DNA of 64,000 bases. Origin: Favolaschia claudopus. Lineage: Eukaryota > Basidiomycota > Agaricomycetes > Agaricales > Mycenaceae. The DNA lies in contig JAWWNJ010000020.1 in the NCBI GenBank assembly GCA_037176885.1, forward strand, positions 248,001-312,000, written 5' to 3'. Numbering within the stretch: the first letter of the stretch is position 1; each line of letters begins with the position of its first letter. Made by a program: the position numbers and the translations under genes. The notes beneath the pieces are model-generated. The model was given only the letters and a program-made list of their open reading frames with translations, was not told the DNA's origin and did not search any database. Below, one piece after another: positions 11,187-23,243 of the stretch.

Positions 11187-13143
11187 TACTGAGCAAAACC
11201 ACGCAGCATGGTTCGGAATTAAAGCAACTTATGAATGTACCAACGGCATCGAGCGTTAGAATGTGGAGTTATCTAAATTACTGTTCGTATTCAATTTATC
11301 GAAGGCTCGTATCTCGAGTGGTCAGATAAGAAGCCTAGACTTCATGTTATGTTCGCCTCAAAGCGAAGATATAAGTAATTTTAGGGAGGCATTTAGACCG
11401 AGAATGACAGCACCCCGGCTTGAGCATACAGTTGCAAAATCACCCTCCACATAGTAAGCGTGAGCGGGAAGGCAAGAGCTTTTGGGCTCCACCGAAGCCT
11501 ATGGGTTATGGCAGCTTTGACTGTATACTGACTCTGAACCCAGGCTGGTAACCGAAGATGCGAGAAAACCAACAAATGAAAATCATAGATCGTAAATTCT
11601 CCGGGTACGAATTAATGTGAATAAATTCGCACTACATGATGCAAAATTGTAGATATAGCGGTCGAATAGCAGAATTCACCCGTTCACAGAAGTTATGAAG
11701 ACAGAGCCTCATTCAAACCCGAGCAATTCAAGATGTACGTTGACGAACCAACCGAGCGCTGGGGCGCGGAAGGATCTGAAAGTGCGAGTGGGCTCGAACA
11801 AAGCTCCTAGAGCATGGGCGAGGTCTGAGGCAACGGCGAGGGCCTACAGAACGACGAGGGGACCGAAACGGAGGGGAAACGAAACTTACGAAAGTCATAT
11901 AATCAGGTGTGAGGTACAGGCTATAAGGTAGATACTAGAATCACATGTGAAACACAAATGAGTCAGGTAGTAAGGTGAACCGTATGGAAAGAGGCAGTGA
12001 AACGAACAACGATCAGATATACCAGGTACGCAATCAGCGCGGCAGCGTGCACGTCAACGTTCACATGAATGAAATGATTGAGCTCGATTAAAAGAGCACG
12101 GCACAGCCTCAGCGCCGGAAAGGGAAATTCACCCCGTGACTTTCTGTCAAAGCCTGAGAATCCCCGCGGCGACGCGCGCCGGCGAGTGCAGCGAGCGGCA
12201 GTGCGGCGCCGTCGGCCTTGAAAGCAGCAACTGAGTGCAGGTCAAACATTTGAAGGGTCCTGAGTGGCAAAGCCACGGGTCCCACAGCTCGTTGAGCTCG
12301 AAGGAATCAAAACAGTACGCCTCGAGGATCAAGGTGAACAGTAGCATTCATCTGCAGGACCCAGTTATTCGCAGTAATTGCGGGGAAGCAAACATGCTGG
12401 TCGAAAGAACATGACTGAGATTCGGATTAATCAAGCGCCTTCCTATCAAGAATCCGAACGTGTGCTCGAAGACGCAGAAACCGAAATGCCGGCACAAAGT
12501 GTACGTGGACAGGAAATCAAAACAGGAAGGAAAAAGCGAAGCTTAATTGAGACGCTCGATAGAAGTATGTATTAGCGGAAGATTATAACGGGATGGAAAG
12601 CCGCGGAAGAAAGCGAGTATATTTAGATGCTCATGAGACTGCAGAAAAATTAGGGAGGTAACACAAATAAAGGGCTGAGATGTAAGAGTCGATACGGAGA
12701 TAGAAATGTAGGTTGGATGACACGCAGAAGATTATCGACCAAGAAGATCCGATAAAAGATCGAAAGCGCAAATGTGCAACTCTCTGTATGTGTTTCCGAG
12801 TTGCGGAGAGGACGAGAATCCAGGGACTCCCAAAACTGCTCGAATGGGAAGTATTCCATTCCAAGCATGTAGTGCCACAAACAGCTCGGGATTACTTATC
12901 GAAGAAATGTCATGTTGAATATGAATGTGGGTCGCAGTAAATCTCCGTACAGACCGATAGGATTAATGACGGATAGGATTAATGACATGAGCCGTTGATA
13001 CACAAAAACCAGAAGCAGTTTCAGGCGCCGCAGAGCAAGTCAAATGTGCCCGTGAAGATGTTAGACCCAGCGGCTTGTAACCGCTTAGTACATGTGGGCA
13101 CAAAGGTAATCACAAGGATATCGAGACCACGTTGAACGACAAT
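11187..13143. other. No gene recognised
   Basis: Short ORFs only, none with recognisable motifs. A GC-rich patch lies at about 12160-12230 (GCGACGCGCGCCGGCGAGTG). Nothing further can be supported. Confidence 0.35.
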
Positions 13144-13718
13144 AAAGGTCGGGTATCGAGGCGTGGGGGCGAAATGGGAGACGCATTTAGGCGCAAAATC
13201 ATGGGGATGTAACCCTAAAGCCCGTCCGGATGTAACGCGCATGAAGGTGCGGGTATGAAATTGGAGGCGCAAAATTGTGGGGATGTAACCCTAAAACCCG
13301 TCCGGATGTAACGGCTCTGCGCATGTAGGCGCGGGTATGAAGGGGGAAGCGCAATATTTAGGCGCAAAATCGTGGGGATGTAACCCTAAAACCCGTCCGG
13401 ATGTAACGGCTCTGCGCATATAGGCGCGGGTATTGAATGGGAGGCGCATTTAGGCGCAAAATAGACGGGAATATAACCAGAAACCCGTCCGGATGTAACG
13501 GCTCTGCGCATATAGGCGCGGGTATTAAATGGGAGGCGCAATATTTAGGCGCAAAATCGTGGGGATGTAACCCTAAAACCCGTCCGGATATAACGGCTCT
13601 GCGCATGTAGGCGCGGGTATGAAGTGGGAAGCGCAATATTTAGGCGCAAAATCGTGGGGATGTAACCCTAAAACCCGTCCGGATATAACGGCTCGGGGCA
13701 TGTAGGCGCGGGTATGAA
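13144..13718 (+). repeat. Minisatellite array, six units of about 95 bp
   Basis: GCGCAAAAT begins units at 13191, 13267, 13362, 13454, 13549 and 13644, giving periods of 76, 95, 92, 95 and 95 bp. Each unit continues through GGGGATGTAACCC, CCCGTCCGGAT and TAGGCGCGGGTAT; a partial unit precedes 13191. The unit is not a multiple of three and no consistent ORF is implied. Near-identity of most units suggests recent expansion. Confidence 0.95.
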
Positions 13719-14171
13719 ACGTCGTATTAGCAAGTGCACGTAGTGATTGAATGATGAAATGCATTTGTGAAGGGGTGGGGAGAGGGAGAAAATAATCGGA
13801 AGATGAATGCATCCATAATGAGATCAATTATTGAAAGGTAGGAAGGATAATATACAATGGGGGGATGGAATGGACTGAGAAAGAATGAGGGCATGAAGAC
13901 TCACCCGAACTATTCCTACGCTGGTCTTGACGCAAAACTAAGCCAAAAATCCCCAAGTCGACAGCGTCTGACTTGACACAGCTGTAGCCTAAACCGCAAA
14001 GGAGAGAAGCAGTATGGTCGAAAAGAGAGACAATCTCTCCCGGAAACAATAACGAGAAGTAGTCGTCTGTGAGATTTCAGCCTGAGGCAGCCAGGCTAAG
14101 ATTTCGGCCCCTAAGTGAAATCCGAAACAGAGGGCGAAGAGCAGCAGGCTAGGTAAGCGGAGCAAGAATGA

Positions 14172-14336
14172 CGAGAGAAAGGCTTGACGCTTCGCAGGAC
14201 ACAGTCAGCGCAGAGAGCTTGAGCGCGTCGTGCCGTGTGTCGGTCATGGAAGTCGGGAGGAGGAGCGTCACGTCACACGTCACTCCGCTGGTCACAAGAC
14301 ATTGCACTCCTCTCACAGGCTCAGGAGTGCGCCCAT
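14172..14336 (+). repeat. Dispersed ~155-bp repeat, copy 2
   Basis: Copy of 8351-8504. The extra bases here create a GCACTCCT...AGGAGTGC hairpin near the 3' end that copy 1 lacks. No target duplication was found. Confidence 0.85.
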
Positions 14337-14454
14337 TCTCGGAAAGTGTCTAAGACTACCAGTGCAACGACCACTCGAAGTCCCTTCCCCCTTGTCCTCC
14401 TGCTCGTTTCCGTGGTAATCAAGCTTGCGCTTCTTCAAATTTAGCTCGGAAGAG

Positions 14455-14772
14455 TCAGTGCCGGATTGCCTTCCAAAAAAGGTCCGTGAACTTGAGGTGT
14501 GCCGGAGTACCGCTGCTAACTACAAATGCTTTGAGATTCGAGTATGTAATTGAAACAGAGAGAACAAGGCAAACAAATTTTAGTCTCTCCTCTGCTTTTG
14601 GCGCCGCCGAGGAGGCCTTGCCAAGGAATGTCACCTTCTCAACATCAACAATGAAATGCTTCACTGAGCGGTCATGGTTTAGCTCAAGGGCTGTAAAGAA
14701 CCCTTCCACCGACACGCTCTTTCCCTTGCCCGGAATGAATTTACGTTCCAAGTTCTCCCACCTCGGAGTCAC
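14455..14772 (-). pseudogene. Unassigned protein fragment (105 codons open)
   Basis: The minus-strand frame includes LERKFIPGKGKSVSVEGFF and VKHFIVDVEKVTFLGK. It reads like a compact folded domain rather than random sequence and reminds me of unnamed proteins dispersed in agaricomycete genomes, but I cannot name a family. No neighbouring exon could be joined. It is probably a remnant of a repeated gene. Confidence 0.4.
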
Positions 14773-14779
14773 AGGGAAT

Positions 14780-15368
14780 ACACAGTGAATGGGGAAACGG
14801 TATTCGAAGTTCTGGTTGCGGAAAGATTGAAAGCCGAATTTTCCTTATACCTCCGCGGTAGACCCATGACGGCATCCAGTGAATTAGGCATGCTCCCGAA
14901 AGGGAAAACGTTGGGAAAACGCAAGGGCCTTCCGAGATAAGAAAATTCCTTATATAGAAGGGGGGGAGGGGGGTCCCAAGTCCAAGGGCCTTTCATATGA
15001 ATTTTTGTAACTCGGTTCTGAGGGTTGTAGGCAGCAGATATATGCTAGGTACGTTGTTCTACAGCCTTATTTTAGCAATTCAGTACTGTACCGATCTGTA
15101 TGGAGGCAACGCTCTGAGGTGCGTTACGCGCCGTTGCTAGCCTTTTATGGTAATTTGCTGTGCAAAAGCAGTGCAAAATTACCATATATGGGACGATTTG
15201 TAAGCAAAAATGACCCTGCGTTATGCGTTATGTTGCTACCATACATATCGGTACAGTACTTCAGATCCAACTCTGGCCACCATTGTCACCGTCAGATGTC
15301 AGTGTGTGTGCTATTGCTTGGTCCAGAAGACTCACCAATCACGGACATTCACATATGTCACCGGTGAT
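14780..15368. other. No gene recognised
   Basis: Contains a G-run (14956-14975) and short ORFs without motifs. Confidence 0.35.
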
Positions 15369-15433
15369 GGGGCACATACCCTGTCAAGCGGCATCAGAAA
15401 AAGACCCTAACAGTATGTTCGTGTTTGCCGTCA
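15369..15433 (+). repeat. Short duplicate of the exon fragment found at 17209-17262
   Basis: About 55 bp from CCTGTCAAGCGGCATCAGAA to GTTCGTGTTTG match the reverse complement of 17209-17262 with two or three changes. In one frame both copies read VKRHQK(K/R)TLTVCSCL, so this is a second piece of the same coding exon. Confidence 0.6.
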
Positions 15434-15692
15434 GCCTCAACTTCACCATCCAGCCTCCCTGTACATTCTCTGTGCAGTGGATCTGCCTGAAATATGTTTA
15501 GACCAATACTTTCGAGCTATATGAGGACTTGAATACAAAAATTGGCGTAAAAAACGGGCGAAAGACCATACTGCACGTCGCACGACTTGGTGGGCTGGAG
15601 TTACGTAAACCAATTGAGCAGAAAATATGCTCCAAAAAAAATCTGACGTAGGACAGCATCCTTGCGAGGTGTCCAGAAGCATAATGCGGCGC

Positions 15693-17273
15693 TTAGTTGG
15701 TGTATTTTTTGGCGGCAGCTTGCAAGTACTGTGGATTCAAGTGGTTGAAGGCCGACGACAACAGTGTTCCTCCTAAGGGTTAAGTCTTAGAATGGATTAA
15801 GCCTTAATAACAAGTTAATGTTAGGGCTTAATTTGGGCCAAGCCGCAATCTAACCCTTAATTAAGGCTTAATTGATGGCTGATGGATTTACGGCAAGATC
15901 AGCGCCGGCCAGACAGCGATACAACATTCATTTGTGCACATTCTACTATGAAATCACAGCTTCGGAGTGTGCCGATACTCGGTATCACGGAAAGTGATGG
16001 CGTCACTTCTTTTTCGGATTTCTGGATGCTGGACGGAGGCTTTTTCATGAAACAAAGTGCTACGTGGGCCAGAATGAGTATCTGCATATTTTCAGGATAA
16101 TGATATGATCAAACAATTATGATATGCCATCAAATGGCCGAAAAAGGCAAAACCACCAAAATCTAGCTTGGCGCAAGATTTTTTCCATCACAATCTGGAT
16201 GGGGCAGATTGTAGCCTATGATGAGTAGACAGATGTGACCTTTTGGATTGGACAAAAATATGCATCGGTTCTTTCGCTATAACCCGCGCAATATTGTGAT
16301 TTTGGTCAATTTTGGCCATTTTTGCTAGTTTTCCCGACTTTGAAGTCCATATATCTCGGCATCGCATACACATTTTTGCATAATTCAAAGTGCCAGGCCT
16401 GTCTACTCCCTCAGGGCTACAATTTGGCCGATTTGAACTTTGATGGAAAACATCCCACGGCAAGCCGAAATTTGGGTGTTTTGCCTTTTTCGGACATTTG
16501 ATCGCGCATCACAATTTATTGATCAAACCATGGTGCTAGAAATATGCGCGTAGTCTTTCTAGACTGCCTAGCACTCTGATTTGGGCAAGGGTGCTCATCC
16601 AGCGTCCAGAAATATGAAAGAAAAGCGACGCCATCACTTTTTGTGAGCACGAGTACATCAATCACCCAAGTCTGATGGTCAGAATTGGCTCAAAAATGAA
16701 AGATCCAGCAAATCTGGGCAGATGTTGGCTGTTGTCTGTCTCAAATCGTGCCAACCACCTCCCTCAAGCTCACGGAGGCGAAAATCGAGTAAACGACGGA
16801 AAAAATCCAACTTTGGGCCAATCTTGCCGACGTGTTTGTTAACCGGTTTATAAACACCCTGTTTACAGACAAAAATTAAAAAACCGTTTATAATTGGGCT
16901 GGGAATCAAAAACATGACCCTAGGCGTCAGGCATTCAGTGCCATTCAGATTGAGAAACTGTCGGCAGCGGATCATTTAGACGAAAATAACCTGATGATGG
17001 CGAGCTTTAGGGTAGGATTCGGAGACGACAATGGCGAGAACGCGTGAAATTTGTTACTTGTCCACCCTAAAAAAAATTCATTTGTTTGTTCCTAAGGCCT
17101 TAATTTGAAGGCCTTAATAAGGCCTTAATATGATATTAAGCCCTTAATATGATATTAAGCCCTTAGCCGCCGAGGTTACCCTTAATAAGGCCTTAAGAAG
17201 GAACACTGGACGACAAACACGAACATACTGTTAGGGTCCTTTTCTGATGCCGCTTGACAGGTCGCCCCTTGCC
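15693..17273 (-). pseudogene. Last exon of an unidentified gene, split by the hAT-like element
   Basis: Without the element at 15762-17208 and one copy of its 8-bp duplication, the minus-strand frame reads 41 residues from GKGRPVKRHQKR through FNHLNPQYLQAAAKKYTN to a TAA at 15693-15695. A TAG directly upstream (17274-17276) could be the 3' end of an intron. The basic GRPVKR start resembles an AT-hook core, but that is weak. The gene is disrupted; its upstream exons may lie at 17277-17457 and 18806-18830, now separated by a LINE. Confidence 0.45.
15762..17208. mobile_element. hAT-like non-autonomous transposon, 8-bp target duplication
   Basis: The element begins CAGTGTTCCTCCTAAGG and ends, on the other strand, CAGTGTTCCTTCTTAAGG. 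It is flanked by the perfect 8-bp duplication GACGACAA (15754-15761 and 17209-17216). Subterminal regions at both ends carry multiple TTAAGGCCTTAA-like words. CAGTG ends, short TIRs and 8-bp duplication are characteristic of the hAT superfamily. No transposase ORF is present in its 1447 bp. The interior has an additional imperfect palindrome (about 15980-16060 against 16590-16680, AAAGTGATGGCGTC). Confidence 0.9.
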
Positions 17274-17457
17274 CTACAGCATGTCCCCCTGCCTGGTCAC
17301 GTCTTTCGACGCCCGCGCAGTATGCTGTAGAGCCGTTACTCGTGCACCACTGGATCTGAGACTTGAGCATTGAGTGCTGGGCCACATTTTACATGTCCCA
17401 CACCGCTCGTCGACGACCAAGTCCTTGCTCCACTCTACGCAAATGGCTGCAGCACGT

Positions 17458-18600
17458 TGCATTGAAGGAAAGCGCGGGGAGATGAAACGAGTGGTAAATG
17501 GGATCCCACAAGGCTCTCCAGTGTCCCCAATCCTCGCTGCGTTCTACAGCGCAGAATTGCTGGAGATTTTCAAGCCGAAATGGGACCCGGCGAGTGCTTT
17601 TCCTGCCCCCGATGATCATACTGAAGTTGCTTTGATTATGTACGTAGACGACGGGAAAATTTATGTCGCCTCCGAATCACTGGAAACAAATGTACGACTA
17701 CTACGGAAGGCCTATATCAAAACTCGCACAACTCTGGGCAAGTGGGGACTTGCAATCGATGACGCCAAACGCAGATTGGTGCACTACACGGGCCGCAAGA
17801 AGGGAAAAAACAAGACACCCTTTGCGAATCCCGCTATCCGTCTTCTGGACGCCGACGGCTCCGAGTCCACCATCGTCGCGTTCGACACGATTAAATGGCT
17901 CGGCATACACCTCGACAAACAACTCAATTTTAATCACCACGTAAAGACGATGGCAGCCCGAGCTGAAAACACAGTGAATGGGATCTCGAGGCTTTCAAAT
18001 ACAGTCAGAGGCCTTTCGCAAGCCCACCTCCGTCATCTATACAAGGCATGTGTCGTTCCCGTTCTATCTTACGCTGGCGCAGCATGGTGGAGCGGAAAGA
18101 AAGACCACGAGAAACAACTAGAGAGGGTGCAACGTCGAGCATTGCGGCTCATTTGCGCAGTGTTCAGGACCTCGCCGATCAACGCATTGGAGATTGAGGC
18201 GTCGATCCCACCCATACGCCTGGTGATGGATAAAGGGAATAGACGGGCGGCAATCCGCTTCAACAAGCTGAGTAAAAATAGCCCTGTCATCCAACGGCTA
18301 CCTGATGTTTGGCGGGGAAAAAGAGCCCCTTCCTTCCCACCACCACTTCCAGTACGACCGAGAAACTCAAAGAGCAAAGTGAACATGCGCAAGTCCACGC
18401 AACTCCAAAGAGTGGCCGAATCAACATCAGCAAATGATGAACGCATCTTCCCGTATCTCACGGAACCATGGCGGCGCATGAAGGAGGACTTTTGGGGTCG
18501 ATTGCGCGTGTCGGGAACGGCGGGGGAGGAGAAAGAGGAAGCGGCAAAAGCAAACAAACAAAAGATAAGTAAATTCAGCTCTTTCGGCACACCCGTCCCA
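17458..18600 (+). pseudogene. LINE reverse transcriptase, C-terminal part
   Basis: The frame enters from the truncated 5' end with VVNGIPQGSPVSPILAAFY (RT block around the QGSP motif). It continues through the catalytic YVDDGKIYVAS and into thumb and connection sequence (IKWLGIHLDKQLNF, LSYAGAAWWS). The fingers domain and any endonuclease are absent, so it cannot work by itself. It most resembles non-LTR RTs of the I/Jockey-like assemblage with downstream RNase-H-type linker sequence; the clade is not certain. The frame stays open into the 3' untranslated part, so the coding end is a guess. Confidence 0.85.
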
Positions 18601-18805
18601 CCCTATACCCTGTACATTTCCTTTCACTCATGCGCTATGGTCTTATGGTTTATGTTTCCGCTAATACCCTCGAAACCCCTATACTACACATCCTTCGGAC
18701 ACTTCCATCGCACTAACAACACCCCTATTTATCGCCTCCGGGCACCGCGTCTTAGTAGTTCGTGTACTTGTTGCGGTATAAAAATGCAGAGACAAAAAAA
18801 AAAAA
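17458..18805 (+). mobile_element. 5'-truncated LINE insertion with 13-bp target duplication
   Basis: The inserted sequence starts inside a reverse transcriptase coding region and ends in a poly(A) run (18794-18805). GGCTGCAGCACGT occurs immediately before (17445-17457) and immediately after (18806-18818). Poly(A) tail, 5' truncation and a duplication of this length are the standard marks of target-primed reverse transcription. Confidence 0.93.
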
Positions 18806-18818
18806 GGCTGCAGCACGT

Positions 18819-19290
18819 GCCTTGTGCGCGATTGATGTTGGCAGTCAGGGTCTCGCTTGACTAGCTCTTAGCCGACTAGTGATGGCTTTACTAGTTAGTG
18901 ATCCGCCTTGATTGCCAACTAATAGTAATTTCCCACGGCTCCTCGCTAATGCCTACTAAACCTTGTATCTCGGCCTTCCTCATCGTTTTAAACTCCAATT
19001 TTTGGGATTTGGGCTGCTGTGGGGCTAAAAAGGATTACCGCGCTATCTGCTAACCGAAATCCGTTCACAAATGAGAGATATATGTTTGTCGACTAATCAC
19101 CTGTCAGTGATCGCCACGTTAGTCGCCGCTGATCGCTAGCCATCAAAATCAGTGACAATTGTAGTATTACTTAGTTAAGCGAGACCCTGCTCGGTACAAG
19201 TATCTACAGTATTGTGTCATCGGCCGCCTGTCGAACGCGTCCGAGTGGCTGTACCTGGTCACGCACACGGCGTGTTTTAGCACTCTAGAT
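18819..19290. other. No gene recognised
   Basis: Short sequence between the LINE and the gag fragment; no supported feature. Confidence 0.35.
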
Positions 19291-19297
19291 TTTAAAC

Positions 19298-19950
19298 TAT
19301 CTGACGCTTCTCCTCAAGTTTAATTTCCTTCAAGCGTTTCTGAAGGTTCACTTTTTCGTCTGAAAACGAAGTAGAGGTCTGGCCAGACACGGAGTGAGGG
19401 GGAGGAGAATTATATTCAGGTTTGTCTATTACAACAGTAGTGGATGAACTATCCGAAGGGACATTATTCACAGGTACATCCTGGAACAAGTCAGAAGGAG
19501 TTGAGATAGGCTCATTCTTAATACGCTTAATCTCTTCAAAATTAGCGAATGCCGCGCGCTGTGCGTCAAGATCAGCCTCTGAAAACTGATCTGACCAATC
19601 GACCGCACCCCAGTTGAGCGGGTCCGGCCCTTTACCCTTATTCGGCTTTGAAGGGCCTTCACCTCGAGAAGATTCGCTATCTGAGGAGGAAGCCGAGCGA
19701 ATCTCAACCTTACGAGTAGCCACAGGTGTAGATTGCGCCTGAGGGCCTGCCGAACGAGGTGAGTTGAAGTTATTCAGTTTAACTTTAGCAATTTTATCGC
19801 CGTCATCATCTGACGCGAAGGAAACCAATTCCTCGTCAGATACATGAGAGGTACGTCGACTCTCCTCAGCAGCCTTGGTCATGCGCAAATAGCGCTTGCC
19901 AATCTGCCTGAGTTCTTTAGAACTCATTTCTTTAGTCGCACGTTCAATAT
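19298..19950 (-). pseudogene. Ty3/Gypsy gag fragment, paralogue of the gag at 41067-41720
   Basis: The minus-strand frame (EMSSKELRQIGKRYLRM, DWSDQFSEADL, VPVNNVPSDSSSTTVV) aligns over its whole length with the Gypsy gag at 41 kb and is cut off sharply at both ends. It keeps a glutamine codon (CAG) where the 41-kb copy has an in-frame TAG. This shows that the TAG is a C-to-T mutation and not a family feature. No LTR or pol accompanies it. Confidence 0.9.
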
Positions 19951-19957
19951 TCACCAA

Positions 19958-20505
19958 AGAATTGTAACTAATACAACTGAGTACTTATAGCAAATAAGTA
20001 AGTAAAACAAAGCGGAATGAGATCATCTATGAGCGCAGGATAATGTAGATGAGTGAGTTCGGGTTTGAGTGGTTGGCCGCCGGCCAAAAACGGCCAACCC
20101 AAATGTGTCTCGTATTTCTATTACCTACCCCAGTTTTACATCCTATAACCCTCGGGGAGTATATAGAGGTAATTCAGACCACTTTTTTTCTGGGTGTTTC
20201 TATGTGGTTTTCTCACCAAATGGGACACTTTTCAAAAATTTCGGAGGAAAATTTGGCCAGCACAGCCACACGATAGTCATCTCGGCATGCTCGCTTAAGG
20301 GTGGGACCTGTCAAACCTTTGCGGCGCAAATTGCGCCGCAAAGGTCGGCGGCATATCAAATTGCTCCCTCCACGGCAATGCTTGACCCATGTTCCGACGC
20401 TTCAGCAGAATCAACGGAACCCGCCGTACAGTTATAATCCCTTTGACAATGCTGCGGTCCGGCGGCAGCTGCCGAACCTGCAGAACGTAGCCGAGACGGT
20501 GACGT
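19958..20505. other. No gene recognised; contains a perfect palindrome
   Basis: Sequence between the gag fragment and a hAT-type end. A short plus-strand ORF near 20400-20507 (YSYNPFDNAAVRRQLPN) may be an exon remnant but is unassigned. Confidence 0.3.
20316..20344. repeat. 29-bp palindrome (14-bp perfect arms, 1-nt centre)
   Basis: CCTTTGCGGCGCAA is followed by a single A and then its exact reverse complement. It could be a protein-binding site or a cruciform-prone sequence, or chance in a GC-rich patch. Confidence 0.8.
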
Positions 20506-20509
20506 AATC

Positions 20510-20623
20510 CAAGGTAAGGCTTAATTAAGGGTTAAGATGGATCCAGCTTCATGTTAAGCCTTAACATTAACTTGAAATTAAGGCTTAATTCATTCTAAGG
20601 CTTAACCCTTAGGAGGAACACTG
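20510..20623 (-). mobile_element. Orphan terminal region of the same hAT-like family
   Basis: Read from 20623 on the minus strand it begins CAGTGTTCCTCCTAAGGGTT and matches the left end of the 15762 element for about 110 bp with TTAAGCC-type subterminal repeats. The flanking 8 bp (GGCGCAAT) find no partner, so the other terminus is missing or outside the window. Confidence 0.75.
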
Positions 20624-23240
20624 GGCGCAATGAGTGACAGAACCTCCTTGCAGTGTGGAAGGTGCTTTTCAAACCAAAAACCAAAATTTCAGAGCCGAAA
20701 CAGCGAGAATGTCTTCTAAGTCTGTAGGTCAGCCCTTCCGCAGGCCGGAAAGAGCACGAATTTTTTGTGCAACTGGGGATTTGGCCGTGGGAACGATTCA
20801 TAAGCATTACATAACATGCTTAAGTAAGCTGTGGGGATCCCACGCTCTCTATCTTAGCCGTGATGTTATGTCAATGGCCTCGCCAACGGTTTCCGGACCT
20901 CCGCGGTCCGAACACGAATGATTTCTTTCGTTCTCAATCTATACTGCACCAAACAACACCCGTAAACAACATGTATTGTACTAGGACTCGGCGGCGGTGT
21001 TTCCCGCACATTGATGCGCCGCTTTTCAACTTTATCTCCACAAACAAGCGCTTCTCTCGTCACCTCTCGTCACTCAAGCGGCGACAATCAGCATGGGCCT
21101 CTCACGTCTTGTCTTTCCGACATCTCGGCGTGTCCCACAAGAAATCGTGGCCTTGGATTTGGCAACCCCGCCATTCCAAGGGTGATGGCCAGAAATTTGA
21201 TCAACAACACAAAAAACACGGATAAAATACGGATTCGGAGAGCCGTTTCGTGCGTGGGTGAGCTCGAGACCGTGATTGTGGGCGGTACACAAGAAGCCGG
21301 AGCAGCGACATCACACATGGGAGGGGATATTCTTATGATACATAAATAATGATAATGCTCAGATGAGGCTCACACCTTTCCCCAGCCTCCCTGCCGCGCG
21401 GGCTCTGTGGATGTTCCCAATGACGAACAAATATCTTGATTTTTAGGCGCTGCCACCTCTGGCGTACCATTGTCAGGATATCTGGCAACTCAAGGGGATC
21501 CCATGTGTCACGTACCAACGTAGGGAGGTAGAATCTCCCTACCCTTGTACGGAGGTGGTGGGTCTTCCTCTTCTGATATATTGTACACTCGCTCGCCAAG
21601 TAGTACAAGGTTACCCTAGAAAGCACCCTGTCAGTGTGATGCGAGTCGGTTCGGCGGCCTCTTGGGAATGGGAAGGAACAAGAATAGACCAGCGCTCTGG
21701 GCGCTGGCGGCAGTTAGTCGTGTCCGTGTCTCGTCAGCCCCTGACTCAGGGTATGCACGCTGGGGGGACTAGCAGAGCTATGGAGGCATAGCCTCTAACC
21801 ATAGACTCTGTACTGCATTCGCAGTATCACCCTAGTGGCGCTCCAGGCCTCCCTCAAGGCGGCAACCTGTAGCTATTCAGGCCACTGTATTGCTCCCGTC
21901 CGGCCTGCAGGGTATGCTGAGTGTATCCCTGGCGCTATAGAGCTAATTCCAGCAGCCTCCAAGGTATCTTTCCGCTTTCATTGTGCAAATGTGAGATTTG
22001 AATCTGGATCGGTATTCGTGAGGCTTATCGAGTCGACCCGCAGTTATTTCGCGAGCCGTATTCATAGATGTTAGTCGCTTCAACCCCTTGCTTGTTCCGT
22101 CCCCAACGATCATCTTTCTCTCAGTGACCGAGGCGAGGAAGCCACTCAGCCTCTCTGCATTGGGAATTTACATCATTGTGAGTGCTGTTACTGCCGTATG
22201 ATGGAGTGGGTCACTGAGTCTGCTTGCCATAGCTCTTGTTATCGATTACCCAGATCGGTACGTGCATGCCTTTTCTTCAAGCGGTATTTCTAATGCATTC
22301 GTAACACAGTCGCGGGCATCATTCAGACAGTTTGGTCGTATGTCTTGATCCGTGCTTCGCTGTCCCTGGTTTATCCTTACTGAATACGCGTTTTCAGTTT
22401 CTCGCAGTCCCCGACACGTTCTGGTTCTTCCTCGGTCTCGCTTCCAGCAGTAAACGTTCGTATCTATCATTTCATACCCTATTCAACTCCATATTCCGTG
22501 GCCGCTTGTAGTGTACATGAACAGCATGATGGCGACGTATGTCCCGTTCCGTTTGCTCCCATACCTTATGGCTGCTGTATTAATCTACTACAGACTCAAC
22601 AGACGCCAACACTTTCGCGAGGCTATTGACTACAACGATAAAGGATGGAACTCCATCCCGATGGGGACATTGGCCTCGAATGCAGGGGGTGCGAAAGTCG
22701 GTCATCATGGGCAGGGACAAGCGTCGTTCGGCGTCGTGGAGTTTGCCGAGACCGTTTCGGTAGGGGATGCCTCTTCTGTCGTTACCGTCTGAAGCTCTCT
22801 TCAAAGGTGGATATCAATGCCAAACGGGACGAAATCCCTGGTTGCGCCTGAGTCCGACGCATTCACAACTTTGGGACCTGGATAAAAAGTACATTGGCCG
22901 CGCCGCTCGTTGTTCAAACTTCATCATGCATGAATACCCGTATTGGATTCGTATATACAAATTTCGAATACCATAGTCTGTATACACTCGTACTAGTGCT
23001 TCGAAGCACCGCCGTCGTCTGAATGGCCTTGCGTACATCCGAGTCGGTGCTCGAAGAAGGGTCGGAGAGATGGGAAATGTTCAAGATGGGCCCGGAATGA
23101 TGAATCCCCGGAAAGTTCGCAATTCGGGGATTGAACAGGATATTGAAAATACCAGGAAGACGAGCCAGCATTGATTGCAATATGTTTAGCTGTGTGCAAA
23201 GTTAATGACTATGGCGGTTAAAGTGCACTTTTAATCATTC
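20624..23240. other. No gene recognised
   Basis: Many short ORFs but none with recognisable motifs. At 20836-20857 a GGGGATCCCACGCTCTCTAT stretch resembles the inverted-repeat end of the element at 56106-56667, so a relict of that family may be present. Confidence 0.35.
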
Positions 23241-23243
23241 CCC

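Noticed and set aside
13191..13718. CRISPR-like array
   Set aside because: The units are continuous tandem repeats without unique spacers, in a eukaryotic context.
18069..18590. 173-codon minus-strand ORF
   Set aside because: Antisense shadow of the LINE reverse transcriptase.
15762..20623. A single 4.9-kb hAT element using the ends at 15762 and 20623
   Set aside because: The terminal sequences match well, but the flanking 8 bp differ (GACGACAA against GGCGCAAT). The end at 17208 has the matching duplication instead.
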